Positions 55,209 through 64,000 of a stretch of 64,000 nucleotides of DNA are shown piece after piece. The DNA lies in the NCBI RefSeq assembly GCF_026339735.1, contig NZ_JAPEQG010000001.1:434001-498000 (forward strand), written 5' to 3'. The notes below the pieces were generated by a model. The model was not told the origin of the DNA. It did not search any database and saw only the letters and a program-made list of their open reading frames with translations. The position numbers and the translations under genes were made by a program. Numbering within the stretch: the first letter of the stretch is position 1; each line of letters begins with the position of its first letter. This DNA is from Streptomyces sp. NBC_01669 (GTDB lineage Bacteria > Actinomycetota > Actinomycetes > Streptomycetales > Streptomycetaceae).

Positions 55209-55871
55209 TCAGTGGGACGGCTCGGTACGGGTGGCGCGGGAGACCAGGTCGATCCAGCCGGCTTCCAGCCGCTCCAGGGGCATCCCGCACTGCTTCGTCA
55301 GATGGTGGATCAAGGCGGGGTCGAGATATCCCATCAGCGCCTGGGCGAGCAGGTCACAGTCGGCATCCGGCACGATCTGCCGCAGCAGAATCGTGACGTG
55401 CGTGACGAGCGCCCGAAGCGAGGGATGAGCGAGCCGACGGGCCGCTTCCGGTTGCGCTGCCAGTTGTAGGTCCAATTGCTCGGCCGACCGGCGCAGGGCC
55501 GCCACGCCGAACGCCCGCAGCCGCTCGACGGGCGGCGCCCCAGGGCCAAGCGGCGGCGGCCCGCCGAGGAAATCGGCCTGCAGTTTCTTCGCGGAGTGGT
55601 CCAGCAGCGCCATCAGCAGGCCGGTGCGGTCGCCGAAGCGGCGGAAGACTGTCCCCTTGCCCACAGATGCCGCCTCGGCCACCGCTTCCATCGTGACCCC
55701 GGACGCACCGTGTTCCGCGACCAGCCGGCCGGCTGCCTCCAACAGCCGGGCGCGGTTGCGCGCGGCGTCGGCGCGCAGGCACGGTTCGTCCGCACCGGAG
55801 CCGACTTCGAGCAACTGCGGCTGGTCTACGGGCTCCTGGTGCTTCGGGAAGGGCGGCAGGGCGCTGGACAT
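55209..55871 (-). CDS. TetR-family transcriptional repressor
   Basis: 220 residues from the ATG at 55871 (an in-frame start at 55889 is possible). The N-terminal HTH is standard: NRARLLEAAGRLVAEHGASG, then VTMEAVAEAASVGKGTVFRRFGDR. The C-terminal domain (LRAFGVAALRRSAEQLDLQL onward) is typical of this family's ligand and dimerisation part. It is divergent from the FMN reductase with two facing operator-like sites between them, so it very probably represses that gene and itself. Confidence 0.92.
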   Translation of the reverse strand: MSSALPPFPKHQEPVDQPQLLEVGSGADEPCLRADAARNRARLLEAAGRLVAEHGASGVTMEAVAEAASVGKGTVFRRFGDRTGLLMALLDHSAKKLQADFLGGPPPLGPGAPPVERLRAFGVAALRRSAEQLDLQLAAQPEAARRLAHPSLRALVTHVTILLRQIVPDADCDLLAQALMGYLDPALIHHLTKQCGMPLERLEAGWIDLVSRATRTEPSH

Positions 55872-55901
55872 GAAGACAGCGTAAAGCATCGGGAAGGAAC
55901 T

Positions 55902-55949
55902 GGACCACGGTCCGGTTAGTCTGGTAGGAATCTAAACGGACCTCGGTCC
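55902..55949. promoter_or_regulatory. Paired TetR operators between the TetR and FMN-reductase genes
   Basis: Site 1 GGACCACGGTCCGGTTAG (55902-55919) and site 2 CTAAACGGACCTCGGTCC (55932-55949) are inverted copies with 15 of 18 positions matching, 12 bp apart, and each contains its own GGACC-N2-GGTCC dyad. This suits two TetR dimers over the divergent promoter. Confidence 0.75.
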
Positions 55950-55986
55950 GGATCCTGACAGTGATGTTTCAGACCTTGGAGTTCCT

Positions 55987-56550
55987 ATGTCTGTTCGTAT
56001 CCTTGCGCTCGTCGGCAGCCTCCGCGCCGGTTCGCACAACCGCCAGCTCGCCGAGGCGGCCGTCAAGCTCGCTCCCCAGGGCGCCGAGGTCGAGCTGTTC
56101 GAGGGGCTCGCTGACATCCCCTTCTACAACGAGGACACCGACATCGAGGGCAGCGTCCCGGCCACCGCGGCCAAGCTGCGCGAGGCCGCGCAGAACGCCG
56201 ACGCGTTCCTGCTCTTCTCCCCCGAGTACAACGGCACCATCCCGGCCGTCCTGAAGAACGCCATCGACTGGCTTTCCCGCCCGTACGGCGCCGGCGCCTT
56301 CGGCGGCAAGCCCGTCGCCGTGGTCGGCACCGCCTTCGGCCAGTACGGCGGCGTGTGGGCGCAGGACGAGGCCCGCAAGGCCGTGGGCATCGCCGGCGGC
56401 AAGGTGATCGAGGACGCCAAGCTCTCCATCCCGGGCTCGGTGACCCGTTTCGCCGAGACGCACCCCGTCGACGACGCCGAGGTCGCCGCGCAGCTGACCG
56501 AGGTCGTCGCCCGGCTGCGCGGCCACGCGAGCGAGGCCGTGGCCGCCTGA
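55987..56550 (+). CDS. NAD(P)H-dependent FMN reductase / quinone reductase-like flavodoxin-fold protein
   Basis: 187 residues. The FMN phosphate loop is GSLRAGSHNRQLA near the N-terminus. FSPEYNGTIPAVLKNAIDWLSRP is the family signature for flavin-ring contact and dimer formation. It likely reduces FMN, quinones or azo/nitro compounds with NAD(P)H. Control by the divergent TetR gene suggests induction by a reactive or quinone-type compound. It is followed by a strong terminator. Confidence 0.93.
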   Translation: MSVRILALVGSLRAGSHNRQLAEAAVKLAPQGAEVELFEGLADIPFYNEDTDIEGSVPATAAKLREAAQNADAFLLFSPEYNGTIPAVLKNAIDWLSRPYGAGAFGGKPVAVVGTAFGQYGGVWAQDEARKAVGIAGGKVIEDAKLSIPGSVTRFAETHPVDDAEVAAQLTEVVARLRGHASEAVAA

Positions 56551-56568
56551 TCCCTACCGCGCACCCCG

Positions 56569-56601
56569 AAGGGGCCCGAGCTGCCACAGCTCGGGCCCCT
56601 T
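56569..56601. terminator. Strong terminator after the FMN reductase
   Basis: Perfect 14-bp stem AAGGGGCCCGAGCT / AGCTCGGGCCCCTT with a GCCAC loop and a trailing TTG. Confidence 0.85.
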
Positions 56602-57273
56602 TGCGTGTCGTAGGTCCACCTGCTCCGCGTCGCACGTCTACCCACCAGAACCCACTCTCCAGAGGCCACGGCCGCCCGCGACAGCCCGCACAGCTACTCC
56701 AGCGCCGCCGCGACCGCCGGGCGGCGTTCGCCACTGGCCCGGGTGCAGGTCAGCAGCTTGCGGCGCGGGTTGCGAGCGCAGGGCACGCGGGTAACGGGCA
56801 GGTGTGGGGTCAGCTGGGCCGGAAGGGGGCCCGGGCGACGCCGAGGCAGTGGGCGACGAAGTGGGCCGGGACGTTCCAGGGAGTGGTGGACCCGTCGGGC
56901 GTGAAGCCGGCGGCGCCGCACACGGAGAGCAGGATCGGACGGCACGGGCTCTCGGGCACGGGATGGAGCCAGTCCTCGTGGGCCGCGTCGGCCAGGTCTG
57001 CGCATGTACACGGACGACGGGGCCCCGCCCCGGCCTGCGCACACTCGTCGTGGATGACCTCGACGCGCACTACTGCATGACCGGGATGGTCTCCATGGCC
57101 CGGCCCACAGCTCCGGGGCATCCGCCACTGCGCGCGCAGCGCGGCGGGCGCGACCGACTGGGTCGGCCCTCCGGAGTCGGCACACCATGGCGGTTGCTCG
57201 ATATGTGCCATGAGCCCCTCACGTCAGGACATGACCGACAGTTCCACCCAAACCCCAACATAGGGTTTGGCTC
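56602..57273. other. Intergenic region, about 670 bp
   Basis: One minus-strand frame (56810-57211, ATG, 133 codons) has a plausible composition (ECAQAGAGPRRPC; AAHEDWLHPVPESPC; STTPWNVPAHFVAHCLG) but no recognised domain, and a ribosome-binding site only 3 bases from the ATG. It could be a Cys-rich hypothetical gene or a relic. Nothing else was seen. Confidence 0.35.
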
Positions 57274-58650
57274 ATGATTTTCTCCTTGGCCACCCGTCCT
57301 GTGTCGCCTACGGCAAACCGGACGCGTCCGCTACTCGGCCCCACCTGGTTCGCGGCGGTGATGGGCACTGGCATCGTCGCCAACGCGGCGATCACCCTGC
57401 CGCGGAACTTCCACGGGCTGCGGACTGCCACCACGGTGGTCTGGCTGGGCGCCGCGCTCCTTCTGATCCTGCCGGCTGTTGGTTACCTCCGACAGCGTGC
57501 CTTGCGGTTGCATGCCGCTGATCCGGTGATGGCCCAGTTCTTCGGCGCGCCGCCGATGGCGCTGCTCACGGTGGGCGCCGGGGCGCTGCTGCTCGGCCGA
57601 CAGGTGATCGGGATTGAGGCAGCGCTGAAGGTGGACTGGGTGCTCTGGTCGCTCGGTACCGCGCTCGGTCTTGCCACAGCCTGCACGGTGCCTTATCTGA
57701 TGGTCACCCGGCACCGCTTCGCACCGGACGCGGCGTTCGGCGGCTGGCTGATGCCGGTGGTGCCGCCGATGGTCTCCGCCGCGACGGGCGCGCTGCTTGT
57801 CCCCCACACACCGGCCGGGCAGCTGCGGCTCGCCCTGCTCCTGGGCTGCTACGCGATGCTCGGGCTCGGCCTCGTCGCGGCGCTGCTGGGGCTGGCCTTG
57901 ATATACGGCCGCCTGGTGCACCACGACGCACCCACCGGAGCGGTGGTGCCCACGGTGTGGATCGGCCTGGGGGCGTTGGGCCAGTCGGTGACGGTGCTCG
58001 GCGCGCTGGCCGCGGTGGCGCCGAGCGCGCTGCCTGCGCCCTACGCACGGGGCACCGCGGTCTTCGCGCTCCTGGGCGGAGTTGCGCTGTGGGGCTTCGC
58101 CATGCTGTGGTTGGCTCTCGCCACAGGGCTGACCGCACGGACGATCCGGGCCGGGCTGCCCTTCGCGCCCACTTGGTGGTCTTTCATCTTCCCGGTCGGC
58201 GCCTGCGTGACTGCCACCGCCACCCTCGCGGCGCGGACCGGCTCGGAGCTGTTCATCTGGACGGCCGTCGTGCTGTATGCGCTGCTCGTCATCGCCTGGG
58301 TGATGGTGGCCAGCCACTCGCTACACCACGCCGCCAAGCACGTGCGCCGCCGGCCCGTCGATCCGGACCTGCGGCTCGGCATGACAACCGTGCTCAGTGG
58401 CACCGTCCGCACCACCACCGACGGCCGCCCGATCTCCGAGGCCCGCGTCACCCTCCTCGACCCGGCGGGCGACGTCGTCGGCAGCACACTCACCGCCGAG
58501 GGCGGTCCTCACAGTCCGCTCATGGGACTCGGATGGTCGGGACGACCCGGCCGCAGTTCGTACGCCCCGATGCGGACGTCGTGGCGCGGTCAGATGGGGG
58601 GGGGACCCGTGAGAGACCACATGTCAGGGCCCCTCGCCCGACGTGCGTGA
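57274..58650 (+). CDS. TDT-family (TehA/C4-dicarboxylate-type) membrane carrier with truncated extra C-terminal domain
   Basis: 458 residues. Ten hydrophobic helices from LLGPTWFAAVMGTGIVANAA to IWTAVVLYALLVIAWVMVA match the tellurite-resistance/dicarboxylate transporter fold, whose central pore transports malate, sulfite or anions. From about residue 370 a soluble segment begins (MTTVLSGTVRTTTDGRPISE), resembling a carboxypeptidase-regulatory-like beta-sandwich. It stops after about 40 residues at LTAEGG and continues as unrelated PHSPLMGLGW, so the extra domain is cut by a rearrangement. Substrate unknown. Confidence 0.85.
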   Translation: MIFSLATRPVSPTANRTRPLLGPTWFAAVMGTGIVANAAITLPRNFHGLRTATTVVWLGAALLLILPAVGYLRQRALRLHAADPVMAQFFGAPPMALLTVGAGALLLGRQVIGIEAALKVDWVLWSLGTALGLATACTVPYLMVTRHRFAPDAAFGGWLMPVVPPMVSAATGALLVPHTPAGQLRLALLLGCYAMLGLGLVAALLGLALIYGRLVHHDAPTGAVVPTVWIGLGALGQSVTVLGALAAVAPSALPAPYARGTAVFALLGGVALWGFAMLWLALATGLTARTIRAGLPFAPTWWSFIFPVGACVTATATLAARTGSELFIWTAVVLYALLVIAWVMVASHSLHHAAKHVRRRPVDPDLRLGMTTVLSGTVRTTTDGRPISEARVTLLDPAGDVVGSTLTAEGGPHSPLMGLGWSGRPGRSSYAPMRTSWRGQMGGGPVRDHMSGPLARRA

Positions 58651-58678
58651 TGAGCCCGAGTGCGTGCGCACTGCCCGG

Positions 58679-59599
58679 TCAATGGTTGGCCGGCCCTTGA
58701 CGGTCAGGGCACTCGGAAGCGAGGACCTCACGAATGACGTGGCGGGCGTTGGCGGAAATGATCGGGTTTGTATTGCGGTAGTACGGGAGTTGGATGACGG
58801 CCATCGACAGGGCCCAGCCGCGGCCGCGCATCCACGTCGCGTCGTCGACGTCCACGGCGTCCCGGAACACGTCCCTGGCCGAGGACGGCAGCAGGTTCCA
58901 CGCGGGGATCAGATCGCAGGCGGGGTCACCCACCCCGACAGTGGCGAAATCAATTACCGCGGTGAGCCTGCCTCGCGCGACGAGCAGGTTGCTCGGCATG
59001 AGGTCGGAATGCGCCCACCGGGGTGCTGCGCTCCAAGACGGCGCGGCGAGCGCGTCCTGCCAGGCGGCCACGGCAGCGTCGGCGTCGAAGAGTTCGTCGG
59101 AGCGGCGCAGCTCCTCGATCGCGGCGCGTGTCGCGGCATCGACGGTCGCCAGAGGAGCCCCGCGGTAGGCGCTGGGACCGCCTTCGACGTGGGTGTTTCG
59201 CATGGCCCTGATGAACTCGGCCAGATCGCATGCCAGGAGCTCGGGCTCGGCGAGGTGGTCCTCGACCGGGTTCTCACCTTCGATCCACCGGTGTACCGAC
59301 CAGGCCCACGGATATCCCTCGGCGGGTTCTCCCGTTGCGACCACGGTCGGGACAGTGACGGGCAGAGCGGGCGCGAGCGTGGGCAGCCACCGTTGCTCCC
59401 GCTCCAGATCCTCGACGCCTCCCTCCCTGAGGGGAAGCCGGACGGACAGTGCGTCACCGAGCCGGTACACCGCATTGACGGTACCCCCGGAGGCGAGCCG
59501 CTCGACCGGCAGATCCGCCCACTGCGGAAACCGCCCACTGACCAGCCTCCTGACGAGGTCTGCGTCGCTGTCCGTCTCATCAGCATGCATCTTGACCAT
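58679..59599 (-). CDS. Aminoglycoside phosphotransferase (APH)-family kinase
   Basis: 306 residues. The kinase core has the catalytic loop WAHSDLMPSNLL (H-S-D-x4-N) and the metal-binding VIDFATVGVGDPACDL. The N-terminal lobe contains LASGGTVNAVYRLG and LSVRLPLREGG. The family phosphorylates aminoglycosides, macrolides, choline-like molecules or other hydroxyls. Resistance is possible but not assured, as most Streptomyces paralogues have unknown substrates. Confidence 0.88.
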   Translation of the reverse strand: MVKMHADETDSDADLVRRLVSGRFPQWADLPVERLASGGTVNAVYRLGDALSVRLPLREGGVEDLEREQRWLPTLAPALPVTVPTVVATGEPAEGYPWAWSVHRWIEGENPVEDHLAEPELLACDLAEFIRAMRNTHVEGGPSAYRGAPLATVDAATRAAIEELRRSDELFDADAAVAAWQDALAAPSWSAAPRWAHSDLMPSNLLVARGRLTAVIDFATVGVGDPACDLIPAWNLLPSSARDVFRDAVDVDDATWMRGRGWALSMAVIQLPYYRNTNPIISANARHVIREVLASECPDRQGPANH

Positions 59600-60032
59600 C
59601 CGTCAAAGAAATCGCCCGGGTACTCCAACCGTCAACTGATTTCGCCCTCGCGATGCGCATCGCCGGGCGCTGAGCCATGCCCACCCCTTCGCCTCACCTC
59701 TGCGATCTCCACCTGAACGGGTGATGGACCAATCCGCCGGTCGGTCGGCTCCGAATGACGGGCGCGACGATCTCCGGTACTACTCCGACTCGCGGCGCGG
59801 CCGCCGCGCTCGCTGACGGTTGCCGAGCTCGTATCGGCCGTTGTCGGACCCGAGGCAGGTCCGGGGACCGCAGTCGGCGGTGCTGCGCTCGACGGCGCGC
59901 GCACGTTCGTGTCGGCACCCGTCGTCGTCACCGTCGAATTGCCTCGTCCCGGCCCTGAGCAGCCCCGGTATCCGGGCCCGGTATCCGGGCCGGGGCAGGC
60001 GGAGTCCGGGGGCAACGTGTGGCGCACCGTTC
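59600..60032. other. Intergenic region, 433 bp
   Basis: This lies between the APH-type gene and the 3' end of lpdA. Only a Thr/Pro/Arg-rich low-complexity open frame is present on the minus strand. No gene, repeat or clear terminator was recognised. Confidence 0.5.
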
Positions 60033-61445
60033 TCACATGTTGATCATGTGCCCGGCGAGTCCGTGTACGGCCTCCTTGACCGCCTCACCAAGTGTCGGGT
60101 GTGCGTGGACGTTGCGAGCCACCTCATGGACCGTCAGGTCCCACTGCTGGGCCAAGGTGAGCTCCGGCAGCAGTTCGGTGACGTCCGGGCCGATGAGGTG
60201 GCCGCCGATGATCTCGCCGTACTTCGCGTCGCTGATCAGCTTCACGAAGCCCGTCGTGTCGCCCAGGCCGTGCGCCTTGCCGTTCGCGGTGAAGGGGAAC
60301 TTGGCCACCTTGACGTCGAAGCCCTTCTCCCGTGCCTGCGCCTCGGTCCAGCCGAAGCTCGCGATCTGCGGCTGGCAGTAGGTGGCGCGCGGGATCATCG
60401 GGTAGTCGAGCTCCATGGTTTCGGCTCCCGCGATGGTCTCGGCCGCCACCACACCCATCGCCTCGGCGGCGTGCGCGAGCATCAGCTTCGCGGTGACGTC
60501 GCCGATCGCGTAGATGTGCGGAACGGATGTGCGGCAGCGGCCGTCGACATCGATCGCGCCGCGCTCTGTGATGCGTACGCCCGTGCTCTCCAGACCGTAG
60601 TCGGTGACGTTCGGTGTGAAGCCGATCGCCTGCAGAACCTTGTCGGCCTCCAGAACCTGCTGCGCGCCGTCCTTGCCGGTGACCGTGACGCGGACCTGCG
60701 GGCCGGACTCGTCGATCGAATCGACGCGGGTGGAGGTGAGCACACCGATGCCCAACTTCCTGTACTGCCGCGCCAGTTCGGCAGAGACGTCCGCGTCCTC
60801 CAGCGGCGCCATCCGGTCCAGGAACTCAACAACGGTGACCTTCACGCCGTAGTTGTGCAAGACATACGCGAATTCGACGCCGATGGCGCCGGCGCCCGCG
60901 ATCAGGATGGACTGCGGCAGGTCCTCGGCAAGGATCTGCTCTTCGTACGTCACCACGCGAGCGGTGCGGCGGGTCCCGGGCAGCAGCTTCGGAGTCGCTC
61001 CGGCAGCGATGATGCAGTGGTCGAAGTTGATTGTCCGGGTCGAGCCGTCGAATTGGGCCACGTCGAGCGTGTGCGAGTCCACGAACGTGCCACGGCCGCT
61101 GATCTCCGTGATCCCGTTCTTCTTCATCAGGTAGTGGACGCCCTTGACCCGGCCGTCCGCGACACGACGACTGCGCCGGAACGCCTCGCCGTAGTCGAAG
61201 GACACCTGCCCTTCGACCTTGATACCGAAGGTCTTGGCCTCGCGCGTGACGATGTGCGCCAGTTCGGCATTGCGCAGCAAGGCCTTGGTGGGGATGCAAC
61301 CGACGTTCAGACAGACGCCGCCCCAGTATTTGGCCTCGACGACGGCGACGCGCTTGCCCAGCTGGGCAGCGCGAATGGCGGCGACATATCCGCCTGGACC
61401 TGCTCCGAGTACGACGACGTCGAAGCGCTCACCCTGCTCATCCAT
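60033..61445 (-). CDS. lpdA: Dihydrolipoyl dehydrogenase (E3)
   Basis: 470 residues from the ATG at 61445 (AAAGGAAA upstream). It reoxidises dihydrolipoamide of 2-oxoacid dehydrogenase and glycine-cleavage complexes, passing electrons via FAD to NAD+. FAD motif [13 protein letters not shown] near residue 11; redox disulfide C45/C50 in [16 protein letters not shown] motif [28 protein letters not shown]; and the C-terminal base in [10 protein letters not shown]. The E1/E2 genes are not adjacent. Confidence 0.95.
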   Translation of the reverse strand: MDEQGERFDVVVLGAGPGGYVAAIRAAQLGKRVAVVEAKYWGGVCLNVGCIPTKALLRNAELAHIVTREAKTFGIKVEGQVSFDYGEAFRRSRRVADGRVKGVHYLMKKNGITEISGRGTFVDSHTLDVAQFDGSTRTINFDHCIIAAGATPKLLPGTRRTARVVTYEEQILAEDLPQSILIAGAGAIGVEFAYVLHNYGVKVTVVEFLDRMAPLEDADVSAELARQYRKLGIGVLTSTRVDSIDESGPQVRVTVTGKDGAQQVLEADKVLQAIGFTPNVTDYGLESTGVRITERGAIDVDGRCRTSVPHIYAIGDVTAKLMLAHAAEAMGVVAAETIAGAETMELDYPMIPRATYCQPQIASFGWTEAQAREKGFDVKVAKFPFTANGKAHGLGDTTGFVKLISDAKYGEIIGGHLIGPDVTELLPELTLAQQWDLTVHEVARNVHAHPTLGEAVKEAVHGLAGHMINM

Positions 61446-62041
61446 GGAAATTTCCTTTCTGATGGGGATCGGCCCGGCCTCCGTTGAAAGCCGACTCATC
61501 CTGGTCGAACAGCCTGTGCACCCGGCTCGGCGGCTGTGGTTTCCGACACCCCTCCGCTGCAGGAATCACCCGGAAGGCAAGGCGGGCGATCGCTCGGTCG
61601 GTCACCTCGTCGATCCCCTTTCCGTCTCCAGCAGCATCCTCCATCAGCCACCAGGGCGCGCTCCAGCCTGCACGCCGCTCTCGGGAGCCGACCTCTTTGG
61701 CCCTTCCCTCGGCCGGCTTCCGAAGCTTCCACGGCACAGTCACCGTTGTCCGTCTCCGGCTTCGGCTCGGTGCTGACCCATGGCTGATCGCGACGAGTCC
61801 GCCGCCGCACACGATGGCCCCTGCCCACACCATCGCCCTGGCTCGGCAGCTCCTGCGTACACCGACACGGCCGGCCCGCGGCATGTGGTGCTGTCCTGCA
61901 CCACCGCCCGCAGCCCATCGCCCCGAATGGCGTCGTATCGCGCGCGGAGTCAGCCGGATAGTGTGATCACCGGGCGACGGCGGTAGGACGACAAGGGGCG
62001 GGGACAGTGGCCGAAGGTGCGACAGGGACCGGGGCACTCCG
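61446..62041. other. Intergenic region, 596 bp
   Basis: This lies between two divergently transcribed genes (lpdA and the LuxR-type gene). It is Pro/Arg/Ser-rich in every frame with no motif; no hairpin of note was seen. It must hold both promoters. Confidence 0.5.
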
Positions 62042-63223
62042 GTGTCGCGGCGTGTGTCCGTTGCGGGCGTCCGGTGTTTCCCGGCGCCACTGCGTCGAAG
62101 GACAGCACTGAGCGCCGACGGCCCTCGCCCGTCGGGCGGCGCCCCCGTCGCGCCGGATGCGGCAGAGGCCTCCCTGCTCACGTTCCTCGGCCTGGAGCCG
62201 ATGGAGGACGCCGTGTACCGGCTCCTCGTCGACCGGCCGGACAGTGAACCCGCCGTGCTCGCGGGCGAGTCGACCGGGCGTGTCGAGGAGGTCGCGCGCG
62301 CCCTCGATGTCCTGGTGGAACGCGGTCTCGCCAGCGCCCAACCCGTCGGCGACGCCGTCCTCCGCTACCGGGCCTCCTCCCCCGCGCTCTCTCTCGGCCC
62401 CCTGCTGGAATCCCGGCGGGCGGCCTTGCACCGCGTCGAGTCGCTCCTGACAACCCTTGCCGAACGTCACCGTTCCGCCCAGGCCCATGCCTCGGGAGCG
62501 CCCATCGAGGTGCTGTCGGGGGCGGCTGCGATCCGGCGCAGGCTCCTGCTGATGCAGGATCAGGCCACCATCGAGGTATGCAGCATGATTCCGCTGCACG
62601 ATTACCACGCGGTGATCACCTTCGAGGACAACCACGACGAGATCGAGAACGTGCTGATGCGGCGCGGGATCGCCATCCGGGGGGTCATCGAGCGCGACTG
62701 GCTCGAACGTCCCAAAACAGCGGCGACCATAGCCACCTATGCAGCCCAGGGCCAGTACATCTCCGTCGTCGACAAGCTGCCCATCAAACTGATCATCGTC
62801 GACCGGCGGATCGCCCTGCTGCCGCTCGCCCCCGGTCGCGAAGGCATCGACCCGGTCGCGCTGGTCGTGCACGGTACCGGACTGCTCACCGCGCTCAGTT
62901 CGCTCTTCGAAGCGCATTTCGAGAGGGGCTGGCGCCTGCTTCCTTCCGACACGGATCCCAGGGCCGGGCACGCCGACGGAGCCGAACTCGACGCCGTGGA
63001 CCGCCAGATCGTCTCCCTGTTGTACGTGGGACTGACCGACGCGGCCATCGCCCGTCAGCTCGGCATGGGGCACCGTACCGTCCAGCGCCGCCTGCAGTCC
63101 CTCATGGTCGAGGTGGGGGCAGCCACGCGTTTCCAGCTCGGGTGGCACGCGGCGTGCAGCGGCTGGCTGGACGGGGCGGACTCGCAAATCCCTCCGAACC
63201 GGATTGAAAACAAAGCTACTTGA
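62042..63223 (+). CDS. LuxR-type transcriptional regulator with TrmB-like N-terminus
   Basis: Up to 393 residues from the GTG at 62042; the true start could be 20-40 codons later because the first 40 residues are low-complexity and no strong ribosome-binding site is visible. Residues about 45-110 (FLGLEPMEDAVYRLLVDRP to LDVLVERGLASAQPV) resemble a TrmB-type winged helix. A central sensor-like region follows (AIRRRLLLMQDQATIEVCS; KLPIKLIIVDRRIALLPL). The C-terminus is a LuxR HTH (IVSLLYVGLTDAAIARQLGM, then RTVQRRLQSLM). This architecture is common in Streptomyces; the target is unknown. Confidence 0.88.
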   Translation: MSRRVSVAGVRCFPAPLRRRTALSADGPRPSGGAPVAPDAAEASLLTFLGLEPMEDAVYRLLVDRPDSEPAVLAGESTGRVEEVARALDVLVERGLASAQPVGDAVLRYRASSPALSLGPLLESRRAALHRVESLLTTLAERHRSAQAHASGAPIEVLSGAAAIRRRLLLMQDQATIEVCSMIPLHDYHAVITFEDNHDEIENVLMRRGIAIRGVIERDWLERPKTAATIATYAAQGQYISVVDKLPIKLIIVDRRIALLPLAPGREGIDPVALVVHGTGLLTALSSLFEAHFERGWRLLPSDTDPRAGHADGAELDAVDRQIVSLLYVGLTDAAIARQLGMGHRTVQRRLQSLMVEVGAATRFQLGWHAACSGWLDGADSQIPPNRIENKAT

Positions 63224-63374
63224 GGCGTATTTACGCCGCGGCGTGTTCACGCCAGGGACATCTCTTGTACGCGCCACCGACCGTGCCCAAACATCTAGGC
63301 ACCGACCGCGTGGGGCTCCCGCACCTCACGCAGCTGAGCAATTTCACCCATCAGTGCGATAGGGGAGGGTTCAC

Positions 63375-64000
63375 GTGTTCCCGACACGTCAAAGACGGCT
63401 CCGCCGTGTCCTGGCCGCGGCAGTGGTCGTCGCGGCCACCGGCTCGACGCTGCTGACATCACCGGCCTGGGCCGACGAGGAAGCGCCGCCGGCCACCACC
63501 GTGACCGGCGACCGGGTGCCCGTCGCGCCCGCCATGACTCAGCGTCTCGACGACACCGTCCGTGAGGGCACTCCGGCCCAAGCCGCACGGGCGCACCTGA
63601 AGGCCCACGAGGACACCTACAAGGTTCCGGTCACGGACCTCCAGACCCTGAGCACCAGCAAGGACGGCAAGCAGTCGTCCGTCCGCTTCCAGCAGAAGCA
63701 CAACGGGGTGCCGGTCTTCGGCGCCGAGTACGCCGTGCAGACCGAGGCGGCCGACGGCGGCCAGAGCGTCACCTCCGCCACGGGCACCCTGTACACGGAC
63801 CTGTCGGTCTCCACCACGCCGAGCGTGTCCGAGGCCGCCGCCGAGAAGCGGGTGTTCTCCCTCGACCCGAAGCTGTCGCGGGTCAAGGGCGCCAAGACCG
63901 AGGGCCACGGCTTGATCGTCCTGCCGGACGCCCGAGGCGGCAAGCTGGCCTGGCACTTCACCGTCACGGGCGGCGCGGCCGACGGCAGCCCGGTGCGCCA
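63375..64000 (+). CDS. M4-type neutral metallopeptidase precursor (3' partial)
   Basis: It begins at a GTG (63375) with GGGGAGGG 6 bases upstream and runs off the window. The signal peptide RRVLAAAVVVAATGSTLLTS ends near PAWA-D. It is followed by a fungalysin/thermolysin propeptide (FTP) region: LQTLSTSKDGKQSSVRFQQ, then GVPVFGAEYAVQTE and a PepSY-like segment (LSRVKGAKTEGHGLIVL, KLAWHFTV). The catalytic HExxH lies outside the window. It is predicted to be a secreted thermolysin-like zinc protease; a lone FTP protein cannot be excluded. Confidence 0.85.
   Translation, partial: MFPTRQRRLRRVLAAAVVVAATGSTLLTSPAWADEEAPPATTVTGDRVPVAPAMTQRLDDTVREGTPAQAARAHLKAHEDTYKVPVTDLQTLSTSKDGKQSSVRFQQKHNGVPVFGAEYAVQTEAADGGQSVTSATGTLYTDLSVSTTPSVSEAAAEKRVFSLDPKLSRVKGAKTEGHGLIVLPDARGGKLAWHFTVTGGAADGSPVR

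Noticed and set aside
56810..57211. 133-codon minus-strand hypothetical gene
   Set aside because: Plausible composition but poor ribosome-binding-site spacing and no domain; not strong enough to list as a CDS.

Overview
The window is from a high-GC actinobacterium, almost certainly a Streptomyces or close relative. Coding is dense with strong GC3 bias, starts are often GTG, and the genes include a bL37-type 24-residue ribosomal peptide, a DUF4032 protein, a ClpC-type unfoldase, an IclR-controlled pobA/pcaIJ island, a perfect CebR box, a very large RHS toxin and Tat/lipoprotein signals. No rRNA, tRNA or CRISPR array was recognised. Both ends cut a gene: an amino-acid ABC ATPase at the left and a secreted metallopeptidase precursor at the right.

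Layout. 1-5.5 kb: amino-acid and D-amino-acid metabolism (ABC ATPase, N-acyl-D-amino-acid deacylase, a penicillin-recognising-type serine hydrolase, a LysR regulator and a diaminopimelate decarboxylase). 5.6-14.5 kb: housekeeping and stress genes (DUF4232 lipoprotein, DUF4032 kinase-like protein, AlkB-like dioxygenase, ClpC-like ATPase, FAD reductase, bL37, a small conserved-looking protein). 15.1-19.8 kb: aromatic catabolism (pobA, pcaIJ), divergent from a tandem double-IclR regulator, with two palindromes between them. 20.5-28.3 kb: a seven-gene co-directional cluster (cupin; three overlapping paralogues with a TOPRIM/topoisomerase VI A-like look; a membrane protein with an acidic tail; an asparagine-synthetase-like protein without Cys2; an aldehyde dehydrogenase). 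This is the best candidate for an undescribed system.

28.3-39.3 kb is a mobile-element and gene-decay zone. It holds a complete DDE insertion sequence with terminal repeats, an internally deleted alpha/beta-hydrolase, a short tnpB fragment between truncated regulator and mannanase relics (the mannanase keeps its CebR operator), an AfsR/SARP-like fragment, an orphan response regulator, and an IS200/IS605-type element with intact tnpB but frame-broken tnpA. Intact genes here encode two alpha/beta-hydrolase-fold proteins and a Tat-type lipoprotein of the dimethylformamidase large-subunit family.

39.3-50.4 kb: a beta-propeller-like protein, then a probable immunity gene and a 3,053-residue secreted RHS/Hint polymorphic toxin with a deaminase-like tip. 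51.4-64 kb: an orphan cytochrome oxidase subunit I with a small membrane partner, a TauD-type dioxygenase, a MITE-like repeat, a TetR/FMN-reductase pair with paired operators, a TDT-family carrier with a truncated extra tail, an APH-type kinase, dihydrolipoyl dehydrogenase, a LuxR-type regulator and the start of an M4-type protease precursor. Functional names rest on motifs and family knowledge read by eye; no database search was run.
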